NCBI GenBank assembly: GCA_003330885.1
Contig: CP030277.1
Coordinates: 2,592,001-2,656,000, forward strand
Source: Rhodobiaceae bacterium
GTDB taxonomy: Bacteria > Pseudomonadota > Alphaproteobacteria > Parvibaculales > Parvibaculaceae
Reading direction: 5' to 3'
Length of the DNA stretch: 64,000 nt
Shown: positions 20,651-28,605 of the stretch, one piece after another
Numbering within the stretch: the stretch's first letter is position 1
Layout of the letters: each line of letters starts with the position of its first letter
Notes under the pieces: model-generated
The model's database searches: none
What the model was told of the DNA's origin: nothing
The model's input: the letters and a program-made list of their open reading frames with translations, nothing else
Program-made: the position numbers and the translations under genes

Positions 20651-21076
20651 ATGGATATGTTCAATGAGATGAATGCGCAGATCGCGCAATTTCCCCAATG
20701 GCTGCAATGGTGGCTTACCTGGATGCAGACGCTGCTGATCCTCCTACCCTTCTTCTTCATCAAGAGGCGGGAAGCCCAGGTGTTGATCGCCGCGCAGGTT
20801 CTCAACTTTGCCCTTGGCTTCTACATATATACAGCTCAGGGAAACATGATCACCAAACTCTTTGGTCTTGGACATGTTTTTTGGGCGTTCGCCTTTGCCT
20901 ACTTCGTATATCGGATTTTCACTAGCAAGGCAGAGACCGACGGGCGTCCCTATTTCCGCGCTTGGCTCTATACAGCAACAGTGACCCTCGCCATCTCGCT
21001 GGTCTTCGATACCTATGACCTCATTCAATATATCGGCGGCACCCGCGAACCGATGGTCGAATATTACGCACAATAG
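20651..21076 (+). CDS. Small membrane protein of unknown function
   Basis: About 141 residues from ATG 20651, which has AAGGA nine bases upstream; a GTG at 20618 would add 11 residues. I predict four membrane helices: LTWMQTLLILLPFFFI, a segment around VLIAAQVLNFALGFYIY, VFWAFAFAYFVY and WLYTATVTLAISLVF. No motif identifies a function. A terminator-like hairpin follows. It is a single gene with no obvious operon partner. Confidence 0.75.
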   Translation: MDMFNEMNAQIAQFPQWLQWWLTWMQTLLILLPFFFIKRREAQVLIAAQVLNFALGFYIYTAQGNMITKLFGLGHVFWAFAFAYFVYRIFTSKAETDGRPYFRAWLYTATVTLAISLVFDTYDLIQYIGGTREPMVEYYAQ

Positions 21077-21106
21077 GAAGCTATGACTTTTGGTGATTGA
21101 AGGATG

Positions 21107-21132
21107 CGAGAGGTGCCCTGAGGCGCCTCTCG
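21107..21132. terminator. Hairpin between convergent membrane-protein and GST genes
   Basis: CGAGAGGTGCC and GGCGCCTCTCG pair over 11 bp with one G-T pair and a CTGA loop. It sits between two convergent genes; the T-run is poor (TCTTG). Confidence 0.55.
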
Positions 21133-21158
21133 TCTTGTGAACGGCAGGTTGGAATTAG

Positions 21159-21782
21159 TCAGGCTGCCTGAGCATAGCTTTCACGTTCCGTCATCCGGGC
21201 AATCCAGGCGCTGACGGCTTCTCTACCTTCCAAAAGGCTCGCACCTTCAGGCGCCAGCGGCAAGAAGCTCAACATTGTCGCGTTGAAAAAGTCCGCAAGC
21301 GAAAGCGACCCAACCAAATAGTCCCTGTCTACGAGTTCGTGTTCAATCACATCCAACACGCGGGCAATCTCCGGCAGGGCAGCCGCAATCAGCCCCTCGT
21401 TGGCTTCAACCTCATTCATGGGGGCGACAACCCGCTCCATGACCAGACCGGTAATCACTGACGGATAAACATACGCGTCAGCGACACAGATCCACTTGCG
21501 CATCTGCGCCCGGGTCTCCGGATCAACTGGTTGCAGCGACGGCCCCTCAAACATTTCATCAACATATTGCGCTATGGCTGCCGTCTCATAAAGGTGCACA
21601 TCGCCATGGCGAAAGGCCGGAACTTTTGCGAACGGGTGATGGGCAGCGCGATAATCTTCCTCGCCGAGGCTCATGAACTCAACCTTGTGAAGATCATAGT
21701 CTACATTCTTCTCCGCGAGAATCAGGCGCGCCGTCTTCCCGTAGCTGGAAAGATCGGTGGTGGTGAGAACGGGCTTGGTCAT
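21159..21782 (-). CDS. Glutathione S-transferase family protein
   Basis: A 207-residue protein with a thioredoxin-like N-terminal domain (LTTTDLSSYGKTARLILAEKNVDYDLHKVEF, the KVPAFRHGD cis-proline turn and ETAAIAQYVDE) and a helical C-terminal domain ending in a SLADFFNATMLSF segment, all typical of GSTs. Such enzymes conjugate glutathione to electrophiles or bind ligands; the substrate is unknown. Divergent from an XRE regulator 181 bp away, which may control it. Confidence 0.9.
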   Translation of the reverse strand: MTKPVLTTTDLSSYGKTARLILAEKNVDYDLHKVEFMSLGEEDYRAAHHPFAKVPAFRHGDVHLYETAAIAQYVDEMFEGPSLQPVDPETRAQMRKWICVADAYVYPSVITGLVMERVVAPMNEVEANEGLIAAALPEIARVLDVIEHELVDRDYLVGSLSLADFFNATMLSFLPLAPEGASLLEGREAVSAWIARMTERESYAQAA

Positions 21783-21963
21783 TTAGAGGTCCTTTCAAAA
21801 CGGGTTAAGGCATCCAAGCTCCCAAACCTCATGCACGTCGCCAATTCCGTCTCGCGTAAGCATTCCTGGCTGACATTGGCTCCCCTATCGTCCAACCGAA
21901 TGGTCCCTCATTCCATGCGATTTCTTCCTAAGTCTGAATAGGACAAAAGGAGATCGGACTTTC

Positions 21964-22776
21964 ATGCAACCAGCCCATACACAAAGTGCCGTTGGCATCT
22001 TGCTGAAAGAATGGCGGGCTGCCAGGGGCTTAAGCCAACTGGCCCTCGCCTGCGACGCCGACATTTCCCCTCGACACCTGAGCTTCGTGGAAACAGGGCG
22101 GGCTCAGCCGAGCAGAGAGATGGTGTTGACGCTGGCCGACACCCTCGAGGTTCCCTTGCGCGAACAAAACGCACTGCTTATCGCAGCGGGATACCCGTCA
22201 GCCTTTTCCGAGTCTGACTATGACAGTCCGGAAATGAGTGACATCCGAAGCGTGGTCGACCTCATGCTGAGCGCCAACGAACCTTTTTGTGCGGCTGCCA
22301 TTGACCGCCATTGGAATATATTGAGCGCCAACAAAACCTATTGGGCGACGACCGGTGGCGAACCAGATCCAGCTATTGCGAAGCCCAACCTCCTAACGCG
22401 GATGTTCGCGCCCGGCGGTTTCAGAGACCTCGTCGTCAATTGGGATGATGTCGCCTACCCGATTGTCCAGCGCCTCCATCGCGAAGCCATCGCAGAGCTC
22501 AGTCGAAACGAGACCTCGACCAGAGACCTGCTGGACGAGCTGATGCAGACCTACGATCTTCCGCCTCAGTGGAAGGTCATCGATATTGGCGCGCAGCAAC
22601 CGCCACTCGTACCGGTGATCCTTGAAATAGGGGACAAGACCATTCACCTGGTCACCACCATTACGACGCTTGGCACAGCGCAGGATGTGACACTGCAAGA
22701 GATCCGCATCGAATCCTTCCTACCTGCGGACCAGGAAAGCCGCGACAACTGGATTGCCCTGATTGGCGACGCCTAA
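21964..22776 (+). CDS. XRE-family regulator with MmyB-like ligand-binding domain
   Basis: A 270-residue regulator. Residues 10-65 are an XRE helix-turn-helix (LLKEWRAARGLSQLALACDADISPRHLSFVETGRAQPSREMV), and residues about 100-265 resemble the MmyB-like PAS-type domain, known in relatives to bind fatty acids (AIDRHWNILSANK). The divergent neighbour is a GST gene and the downstream neighbour a small membrane protein, either of which may be its target. The ligand is unknown. Confidence 0.9.
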   Translation: MQPAHTQSAVGILLKEWRAARGLSQLALACDADISPRHLSFVETGRAQPSREMVLTLADTLEVPLREQNALLIAAGYPSAFSESDYDSPEMSDIRSVVDLMLSANEPFCAAAIDRHWNILSANKTYWATTGGEPDPAIAKPNLLTRMFAPGGFRDLVVNWDDVAYPIVQRLHREAIAELSRNETSTRDLLDELMQTYDLPPQWKVIDIGAQQPPLVPVILEIGDKTIHLVTTITTLGTAQDVTLQEIRIESFLPADQESRDNWIALIGDA

Positions 22777-22865
22777 AGACAAACACTTACCTCAGAGGGA
22801 ATTGGGCGCGCCTCCTGGTCGTGGCAATTTTTCAGCAGAAAACCGCACAACAAGGAGTGGCAAAA

Positions 22866-23300
22866 ATGTTTCTGACTGACGCATGGAAAAGCGACGCACC
22901 CTTCAACCCTGAAAGCAGACTGCTGCGTCGGTTCTTGTTGGGGAACGCAACCTTCTCAACCCTCACCGGCACTCTCTGCCTGGTGGACGCAGCCCCGCTC
23001 ACCCGGGCTTTTGGCATTCCCGACCCAACTCTTTTGCCGGGCCTTGGCGTTCAGCTGCTCCTATTCGCCACAGCAATTGTCTGGATCGCCACCCGCCAGA
23101 ATATCTCAACCCGCCTTGCCTGGGTCATCATCGCGCTGGACATCGGATGGGTGGCGGGCACCTTCGCACTCCTGCCCTTCGTCGCAGACATGCTGACTTC
23201 AGCAGGGGTCACCGTAATGGTCTTGGTCGCCCTTGGCGTTGCAACCTTCGCAAGTGGCCAGATAGCGGGTGTGAAGCGTTTAAACCTGCAGACTGAGTGA
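22866..23300 (+). CDS. Small membrane protein of unknown function
   Basis: About 144 residues from ATG 22866, preceded by AAGGAG at 22852-22857; an upstream GTG at 22821 is less likely. Three or four hydrophobic helices fill the protein (LLGNATFSTLTGTLCLV, LLPGLGVQLLLFATAIVWIA, LAWVIIALDIGWVAGTFALLPF, VTVMVLVALGVATFASG). No recognised family motif. It lies 89 bp downstream of the XRE regulator on the same strand and may be co-transcribed with it. Confidence 0.72.
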   Translation: MFLTDAWKSDAPFNPESRLLRRFLLGNATFSTLTGTLCLVDAAPLTRAFGIPDPTLLPGLGVQLLLFATAIVWIATRQNISTRLAWVIIALDIGWVAGTFALLPFVADMLTSAGVTVMVLVALGVATFASGQIAGVKRLNLQTE

Positions 23301-23463
23301 TCTGGCGAGCAGAAATCAGCCCTACCCAAAAGATTTAACGCACCATTGCCCAAGGAAAATTCATAGTACCGTTCAATGAGTTCCGTGATTAGACTATAGG
23401 CAGGTCGGAGTGTCGCAGAGCTGGTGCAAGAGCTTTGCGACCACCCAATACAGGAGCCTTGGT

Positions 23464-23901
23464 TTGACCGTAGCTCAGCTGCTCTATACGTCGAAGGCAC
23501 AGCCCAACCTGGCCAAGAGCGAGCTGGACGCCATTCTGGTTTCCGCCCAACGAAACAACGCAAAAATCGGTGTTACTGGATTTCTGCTTTTCGACGGCGT
23601 CAATTTTGTTCAGCTCCTTGAGGGCGCCGAGCGAGACGTACAACAAATATACCGCCGTGTATGCTCAGACGATCGCCACTCGAATGTTGAAGCATTGTTG
23701 CAGGAAAACAAACCGCACCGCAGCCTGTCAAATTGGGCGATGGCCTATTCCCATATCGAGGCTGAAGGCCCTCGTGAATTCGGCGGATCGATGAATGGAT
23801 CGGATGCACAGGAACTAATCGCCTTGCTCAAACAAAACCCAACACCGATGCGCCTTATCATCTCAGACTTCCTGTCAGACGTATTTTCAAGAAGGAACTA
23901 G
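23464..23901 (+). CDS. Stand-alone BLUF-domain blue-light photoreceptor
   Basis: About 145 residues if translation starts at TTG 23464, with AGGAG seven bases upstream. This start gives exactly the numbering of cyanobacterial PixD (Slr1694): Tyr8, Asn32, Gln50 and Trp91, the residues of the flavin hydrogen-bond switch (LLYTSKA, RNNAKIGVTGFLLF, FVQLLEG, SLSNWAMA). From a GTG at 23410 the same residues would be at 26, 50, 68 and 109. All switch residues are present, so FAD-dependent photosensing is expected. There is no output domain, so it should act by protein-protein contact; no GGDEF, EAL or cyclase gene adjoins. The stop overlaps the convergent pirin gene. Confidence 0.9.
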   Translation: MTVAQLLYTSKAQPNLAKSELDAILVSAQRNNAKIGVTGFLLFDGVNFVQLLEGAERDVQQIYRRVCSDDRHSNVEALLQENKPHRSLSNWAMAYSHIEAEGPREFGGSMNGSDAQELIALLKQNPTPMRLIISDFLSDVFSRRN

Positions 23902-24812
23902 TCAGGCAACGGGATAAACTCATCATCCCCAGGGACGGGTGCAAAGCGGCCTTCCCGCCAATCTTCCTTCGCCTGGTCAATCCGCTCCTGGCGACTGGAA
24001 ACAAAATTCCAATAGAGGTGGCGTCGCCCATCAACTGGCGCACCGCCAATCACCACATAGTGCGCTCCCTCAGGCGCCAACACGTCCACGGACTGGCCGG
24101 GCTCCAAAACCATCATGGTGCCAGCTTCAAATCGGGCACCCCCAATCTCCACAGCGCCGCGCACAGGATAGACAGCCCGTTCTTCATGATCGGCGGGGAT
24201 GGTGAGCATCGCTCCTTCTGCCGCTTCAACGTCTGCGTAAAGGGTTTGGCTATGAACAGTGACCGGTGACGCCATGCCCCATCCCTTACCCGCGACCAAT
24301 GACAGCTTGATGCCTTCCTTCTCAAAGGAGGGGATATCACCTGCGGCCACATGCTGAAAACTTGGGGCAGTCTCCTCAAGGTCTCGGGGCAAAGCCATCC
24401 AGACTTGCAACCCAAACAAAGGTCGTTCCTGACCCAACAACTCCTCTGGTGTGCGCTCTGAATGCACTATGCCGGACCCAGCCGTCATCCAATTCACTTC
24501 ACCGGGGCGGATCGGTTGCACATAGCCCAGACTGTCGCGGTGCATGATCTCTCCCTCAAACAGCCAAGTGAGCGTTGAAAGTCCGATATGCGGATGCGGT
24601 CGAACGCTAATCCCTTCGCCCGCTGGAAAGATCGCAGGACCCATCTGATCGAAAAAGACAAAAGGTCCAACACTGCGCTTCTCAAGAGCAGGCAGCACAC
24701 GGCGTACATCAAATCCGCCCAGATCTTTCGTCTTCGGCGTAACCACAACCTCTACGGCGTCACACCCATCAACCTTTGTACAGGCTGGCGTTTCATTTCT
24801 TTGAAAAGTCAT
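23898..24812 (-). CDS. Pirin family protein (bicupin)
   Basis: A 304-residue pirin with the N-terminal cupin metal ligands H73, H75 (RPHPHIGL), H117 and E119 (SGIVHSE) and a C-terminal second cupin with IPADHEERAVYPVRGAVEIGG. Pirins are iron-binding and some have quercetin dioxygenase activity; the natural substrate here is unknown. It is the second of two pirin genes on this strand, divergent from a LysR regulator that probably controls them. A hairpin lies between the two pirin genes. Confidence 0.92.
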   Translation of the reverse strand: MTFQRNETPACTKVDGCDAVEVVVTPKTKDLGGFDVRRVLPALEKRSVGPFVFFDQMGPAIFPAGEGISVRPHPHIGLSTLTWLFEGEIMHRDSLGYVQPIRPGEVNWMTAGSGIVHSERTPEELLGQERPLFGLQVWMALPRDLEETAPSFQHVAAGDIPSFEKEGIKLSLVAGKGWGMASPVTVHSQTLYADVEAAEGAMLTIPADHEERAVYPVRGAVEIGGARFEAGTMMVLEPGQSVDVLAPEGAHYVVIGGAPVDGRRHLYWNFVSSRQERIDQAKEDWREGRFAPVPGDDEFIPLPD

Positions 24813-24852
24813 CTGGTATCTCCTCAGGGCGGGCTCTCAAAACAAGTTGGGT

Positions 24853-24878
24853 GTCAGGCCTTGAACTCAAGGCCTGAC
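24853..24878. terminator. Hairpin between the two pirin genes
   Basis: GTCAGGCCTTG and CAAGGCCTGAC pair over 11 bp around AACT. It directly follows the upstream pirin's stop on the minus strand. There is no clear T-run on that strand, so it may stabilise an mRNA end or reduce read-through. Confidence 0.5.
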
Positions 24879-24885
24879 ATTTTGG

Positions 24886-25599
24886 TCAGGGGATCATGTC
24901 AAACAAGAGCAGGTGAGCATCTTCGACAATATCGAGTGCCAAAACATCTTCATCTGCGACAGCGAGCCCATCACCAGCCACCAAGCTTTCACCGGCAATC
25001 GACAGCGTCCCTTCCGCCACCTGCAACCAGAGCAAACGCCCTGGCTCAGCCGCGTGGGTGAAACGCTCACCGGCGGCGAAACGGCCCGCATAGAGATCGG
25101 CATCCTGGCCGATCTTCAGTGAGCTATTACGCCCACTTCCGCTAGCCACAAGCTTGAACCCGCTTGGCTGCTCCCCGGCATCAAAGAAGCGCTTCTGGTC
25201 ATAAGAAGGCATCTTGCCCTCTTCCTCGGGCATCACCCATATCTGAAGAAAATGTACGGGGGTTTCAGCTGAGGCATTGTACTCACTATGTCGAATGCCA
25301 CTTCCCGCCGACATCACCTGAACTTCACCCGCCTCAATCACTGAACCGGTGCCGAGCGAGTCTTTGTGCTCCAGCGCACCCTTCAGAACATAGGTGATGA
25401 TTTCCATGTTCTGGTGGCCATGTGTATCGAACCCCGCACCAGGCCGGACCTGATCCTCATTGATCACCCGCAAGGGGCCAAATCCCATATGGTCTGGATC
25501 ATAAAAATGGCCAAAGGAAAACGTGTGTTGAGACGCCAGCCATCCGAAATTGGCCTGCCCGCGATCTGCTGCTTTTCTGATTTTCAACATCTGCTCCAC
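24886..25599 (-). CDS. Pirin-like protein (YhaK/quercetinase type)
   Basis: A 237-residue pirin. Metal ligands are H60, H62 (DTHGHQNMEII), H104 and E106 (SGIRHSEYN), and the N-terminal SFGHFYDPDHMGFGPLRVINED is highly characteristic. The shorter C-terminal cupin has lost most ligands, as in YhaK. Its gene is divergent from the LysR regulator, with 102 bp between the two starts containing the inverted repeat noted below. Confidence 0.92.
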   Translation of the reverse strand: MEQMLKIRKAADRGQANFGWLASQHTFSFGHFYDPDHMGFGPLRVINEDQVRPGAGFDTHGHQNMEIITYVLKGALEHKDSLGTGSVIEAGEVQVMSAGSGIRHSEYNASAETPVHFLQIWVMPEEEGKMPSYDQKRFFDAGEQPSGFKLVASGSGRNSSLKIGQDADLYAGRFAAGERFTHAAEPGRLLWLQVAEGTLSIAGESLVAGDGLAVADEDVLALDIVEDAHLLLFDMIP

Positions 25600-25629
25600 T
25601 CCTCATGATTGCCTTGAGAGAGAAGATAG

Positions 25630-25691
25630 TTGTCGTCAGAAAATTTACTATTGATCTATTTTTCTACATAATGTCTCTATTTAGACGACAA
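25630..25691. promoter_or_regulatory. Long-spaced inverted repeat between pirin and LysR genes
   Basis: TTGTCGTC (25630-25637) and GACGACAA (25684-25691) are perfect inverted arms 46 bp apart in the divergent promoter region. The second arm is 10 bp before the LysR ATG. The AT-rich spacer is likely to hold both promoters. Layout fits paired binding sites for a tetrameric LysR regulator. Confidence 0.5.
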
Positions 25692-25701
25692 TAGAAAATC
25701 C

Positions 25702-26613
25702 ATGGACAAGTTCGCAGCGATTTCAGCCTTTGCGGTGGTGGTAGAGCAAAACGGCTTTGCCGCAGCGGCTCGTGCGCTGGGCGTGTCCCGGTCTCAAGTG
25801 AACAAGGCGGTGATCAATCTGGAAGATGATCTGGGCGTGCAACTTCTTCAACGCACCACCCGCCAGGTATCACCAACGCCGAGCGGTCAGGCCTTTTATG
25901 AGAAGTGCCGGACAATTCTCGATGATCTGGCGGAAGCTGAACGCAGTCTCAAGGACACGAGCAACCGCCCCTCAGGCGCACTCAAAATCAACGCGCCTCT
26001 CTCATTCGGCGTTGCACACTTTGGTCCAGCACTGATCGATTTCATGAAATGCTATCCTGAGATCACTACGGAACTGGACCTGAGTGACCGGTTCGTTGAT
26101 CCTGTGGCAGACGGCTATGACATTACCGTGCGCATCGGCGCCTCAGACCCCATCCCCTCTTTGATCGATCATGAAATTGTAGAGATGAAGCGCGTTCTCT
26201 GCGCCGCGCCCTCTTTTTTGAAAGAACATGGCGCACCGCAAGAGCCAGACGACCTCAGAAAACTTCCCTGCCTGCACTACGGAAATCTGGCGACCGGCAA
26301 CTCCTGGCCGCTTACCAAGGGAGAAAAACAAAAGAGCGTCCGGATCAACGGAACCCTTTGCTCTAACAATGGAGACATTCTATGCGAAGGCGCTGTCGCA
26401 GGACTTGGCATTGCGCTCCTTCCCACCTTTATTACTGGCAAGGAACTTCAGACGGGTCGGCTTGTAACGGTGCTTCCCGACTGGAAACCCACAACCCTGC
26501 AGCTCTGCCTGCTCTATCCGCCCAACAGACACCTGGCCACCCGCGTCCGGCTCTTGGTGGAATTCATCTATGAGCGCTTCGCCGGCGAACCCTACTGGGA
26601 TCTTGTGGGATAG
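25702..26613 (+). CDS. LysR-family transcriptional regulator
   Basis: A 303-residue LysR protein: winged helix at the N-terminus (FAAAARALGVSRSQVNKAVINLEDDLGVQLLQRTTRQVSPT) and a periplasmic-binding-protein-like effector domain. The second half has the CrgA/AaeR-type look (GALKINAPLSFG, DRFVDPVADGYDITVRIG). It is divergent from the two pirin genes; LysR regulators next to pirins usually control them in response to an aromatic or phenolic compound, which is inference here. Confidence 0.93.
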   Translation: MDKFAAISAFAVVVEQNGFAAAARALGVSRSQVNKAVINLEDDLGVQLLQRTTRQVSPTPSGQAFYEKCRTILDDLAEAERSLKDTSNRPSGALKINAPLSFGVAHFGPALIDFMKCYPEITTELDLSDRFVDPVADGYDITVRIGASDPIPSLIDHEIVEMKRVLCAAPSFLKEHGAPQEPDDLRKLPCLHYGNLATGNSWPLTKGEKQKSVRINGTLCSNNGDILCEGAVAGLGIALLPTFITGKELQTGRLVTVLPDWKPTTLQLCLLYPPNRHLATRVRLLVEFIYERFAGEPYWDLVG

Positions 26614-26704
26614 ACAGACTACATGTCCCGTGTGCAAACACGCGGTATCCCCTCATCTTCTAGGACTAGCATCTTCAAGGTTTCGCGACCGCCCCTAGCT
26701 TGTT

Positions 26705-27667
26705 ATGACAGGCCCCATGGGCAGCACCAGAAACATCCTGATCATCAAGCATGGCGCTTTTGGCGACGTGATGCAGAGCGAGGGCGCACTGCATGACATT
26801 CGCGATCATCATCCAGATGATCAGATCACTGTGCTGACAGAGCCGGCCTACGCGAAGATCATGGAACGCTGTCCCTGGATCGACACTGTCGTGCGCGACC
26901 CACGCGAACCTCGCTGGCGGCTGGACAGAATGTGGGCTCTGCGGCGCACACTCAAGCGCCTCAATATCGGCCGGGTCTATGACCTGCAGAACTCGTCTCG
27001 CACGGCGGACTATTTCAAATGGATCTTCCCCGGAGTGGAATGGTCAGGTACCGCGCCTGGATGCTCCCACCCCCATAAAGCCAAAGACCCCAAATCCATC
27101 CACAGCCTTCGCCGAATGGAAGGACAGCTCATTGATGCGGGCCTGACCTGCAGACACACTCTGCAGCCCGACGTCAGCTGGATGGCGAACGACGTCGGGG
27201 CTCTGTTGGACGAGGCGGGGCTTCAATCCGGTTTCATCCTTCTTGTACCAGGCTCATCCGCCTCTCTCCCTCACAAACGTTGGCCGTTTTATAAGGAGCT
27301 CGCCGCCCGTCTTATTGCAGACGGACGGCAAGTGGTCACTGTGCCGGGCCCTGATGAGATGGAACTCTGCGCAACCATTCCTGGAACAACGCTCACCGGC
27401 GGCTCATTCCTCGGATGGTTTGATCTGGCTGGTGTTGTGAAAGAAGCCGCCTATATCGTTGGCAACGATACGGGCCCGTCGCACCTTGCCGCACATATGG
27501 GCAAGCCGGGCCTCGCCCTTTTCGGGTCGCACACCACCGTTGAGAAGACCGGAATCAAAACAGATCGGTTTGATGCCATCGAGGTTGAAGACCTGAACGA
27601 CCTGTCCGTTGAACAGGTGTATGAAGCAGTGAATGCGGGACTAACCGCTCAGTCAAATTCGGTGTAG
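26705..27667 (+). CDS. Glycosyltransferase family 9 (heptosyltransferase-like)
   Basis: A 320-residue GT9 enzyme with the family's ILIIKHGAFGDVMQSEGAL opening and the C-terminal nucleotide-sugar site (GNDTGPSHLAAHMGKPGLALFG). GT9 enzymes add heptose or related sugars to lipopolysaccharide core on the cytoplasmic side of the inner membrane. The 3' end overlaps by 19 bp the convergent DUF6165 gene, a family often found with glycosyltransferases. No other LPS gene is near. Confidence 0.92.
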   Translation: MTGPMGSTRNILIIKHGAFGDVMQSEGALHDIRDHHPDDQITVLTEPAYAKIMERCPWIDTVVRDPREPRWRLDRMWALRRTLKRLNIGRVYDLQNSSRTADYFKWIFPGVEWSGTAPGCSHPHKAKDPKSIHSLRRMEGQLIDAGLTCRHTLQPDVSWMANDVGALLDEAGLQSGFILLVPGSSASLPHKRWPFYKELAARLIADGRQVVTVPGPDEMELCATIPGTTLTGGSFLGWFDLAGVVKEAAYIVGNDTGPSHLAAHMGKPGLALFGSHTTVEKTGIKTDRFDAIEVEDLNDLSVEQVYEAVNAGLTAQSNSV

Positions 27668-28050
27668 GACTTTTCTTCAACGATTGTGGCACCGGTTTCA
27701 AGATTGATATCTTTCTTCAGTGCGGCACGCTTGTCATTGGTCACGTAGACAGCACGCGCAAGAGCAACAAACTTTTCACCGAAATCCTTGTCCCGTTCGC
27801 ATTCGCGAATATCGTCCTCAATCACCCAAAGCGCTTCATTCACTTCCTTAAGCGCCGCCGTGAGCTTTTGCAGTTCTGCAGTATCTTCAAGCGCTGCATC
27901 CCGCGCCGCGCTGAGCACACCTAATTCGTGGCGAACATTCTTCAGTTTGGCTTCATCGCTCATCCGTTCGGATTTAATGTTGAGGATGGTGATCTTATCG
28001 ATCAACTCACCTGCCCCTACTTCGATCATGATGGGTTGCGTGTCGGCCAT
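27649..28050 (-). CDS. DUF6165 family protein
   Basis: A 133-residue protein that begins with the well-conserved IEVGAGELIDKITILNIKSERM and continues as a long helical, charged segment (about residues 35-80), ending in ETGATIVEEKSYTEF. Function is unknown; relatives occur beside polysaccharide and glycosyltransferase genes. The stop lies inside the last codons of the convergent GT9 gene, so the two mRNAs have complementary ends. Confidence 0.85.
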   Translation of the reverse strand: MADTQPIMIEVGAGELIDKITILNIKSERMSDEAKLKNVRHELGVLSAARDAALEDTAELQKLTAALKEVNEALWVIEDDIRECERDKDFGEKFVALARAVYVTNDKRAALKKDINLETGATIVEEKSYTEFD

Positions 28051-28219
28051 GGAATTCTCGCTTTAGTCTGGAGACAGTTTCATCTCAGGAAGCCGCTTTA
28101 TAGAGGAACTTGGAGAACCGGCCCAGCCCTTAATATGACCGTTTCGAACCCAGCCCAGACGTGCCAAAATGCGCGAATGCGACCAACCAGGCCAATCTTA
28201 GACCCGCTGAGGATGTTTG

Positions 28220-28561
28220 ATGTCGAGTGAAACCGCCGCCCTCTCCTGGGCGCGCAGCCTCCAGGAAGAACGCCGTCTCCACATCAGGGCAAACCAGCCC
28301 TGGCTCAGGGTGGAAACAGAGGGCTTTGCCTACATCGTTCATGATTGGTCGGTTGGCGGCGCAGCAATTGACCATTTCCACAGCAGTGGCGCCGTCGGCA
28401 GCCTTGTCACCGGACTTTTAGGCTGGTCAGGCACCGAAACCCTTTCTCCGTTTCAAGCTGACATTGTGCGCCAGGACGAGAACGGCCGCACAGCGCTGCG
28501 CTGGCTCTCCATGGATGCAGAGCTTCAGCGCGAGCTGGATCAGATTGCCCGCCATCGCTGA
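28220..28561 (+). CDS. Small PilZ-like protein of uncertain family
   Basis: A 113-residue protein starting at ATG 28220 with TGAGGA six bases upstream. An N-terminal ERRLHIRANQ, then YIVHDWSVGGAAI, matches the arginine and D/NxSxxG pattern of PilZ c-di-GMP receptors, although the arginine motif is not canonical. A short helix ends the protein. If it is PilZ, it is a divergent single-domain one. It sits 44 bp ahead of the enoyl-CoA hydratase-like gene on the same strand. Confidence 0.65.
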   Translation: MSSETAALSWARSLQEERRLHIRANQPWLRVETEGFAYIVHDWSVGGAAIDHFHSSGAVGSLVTGLLGWSGTETLSPFQADIVRQDENGRTALRWLSMDAELQRELDQIARHR

Positions 28562-28605
28562 TCAGAAATTCCAAGAAACCAAATCATGGCCGGGAGGATA
28601 TTGTC

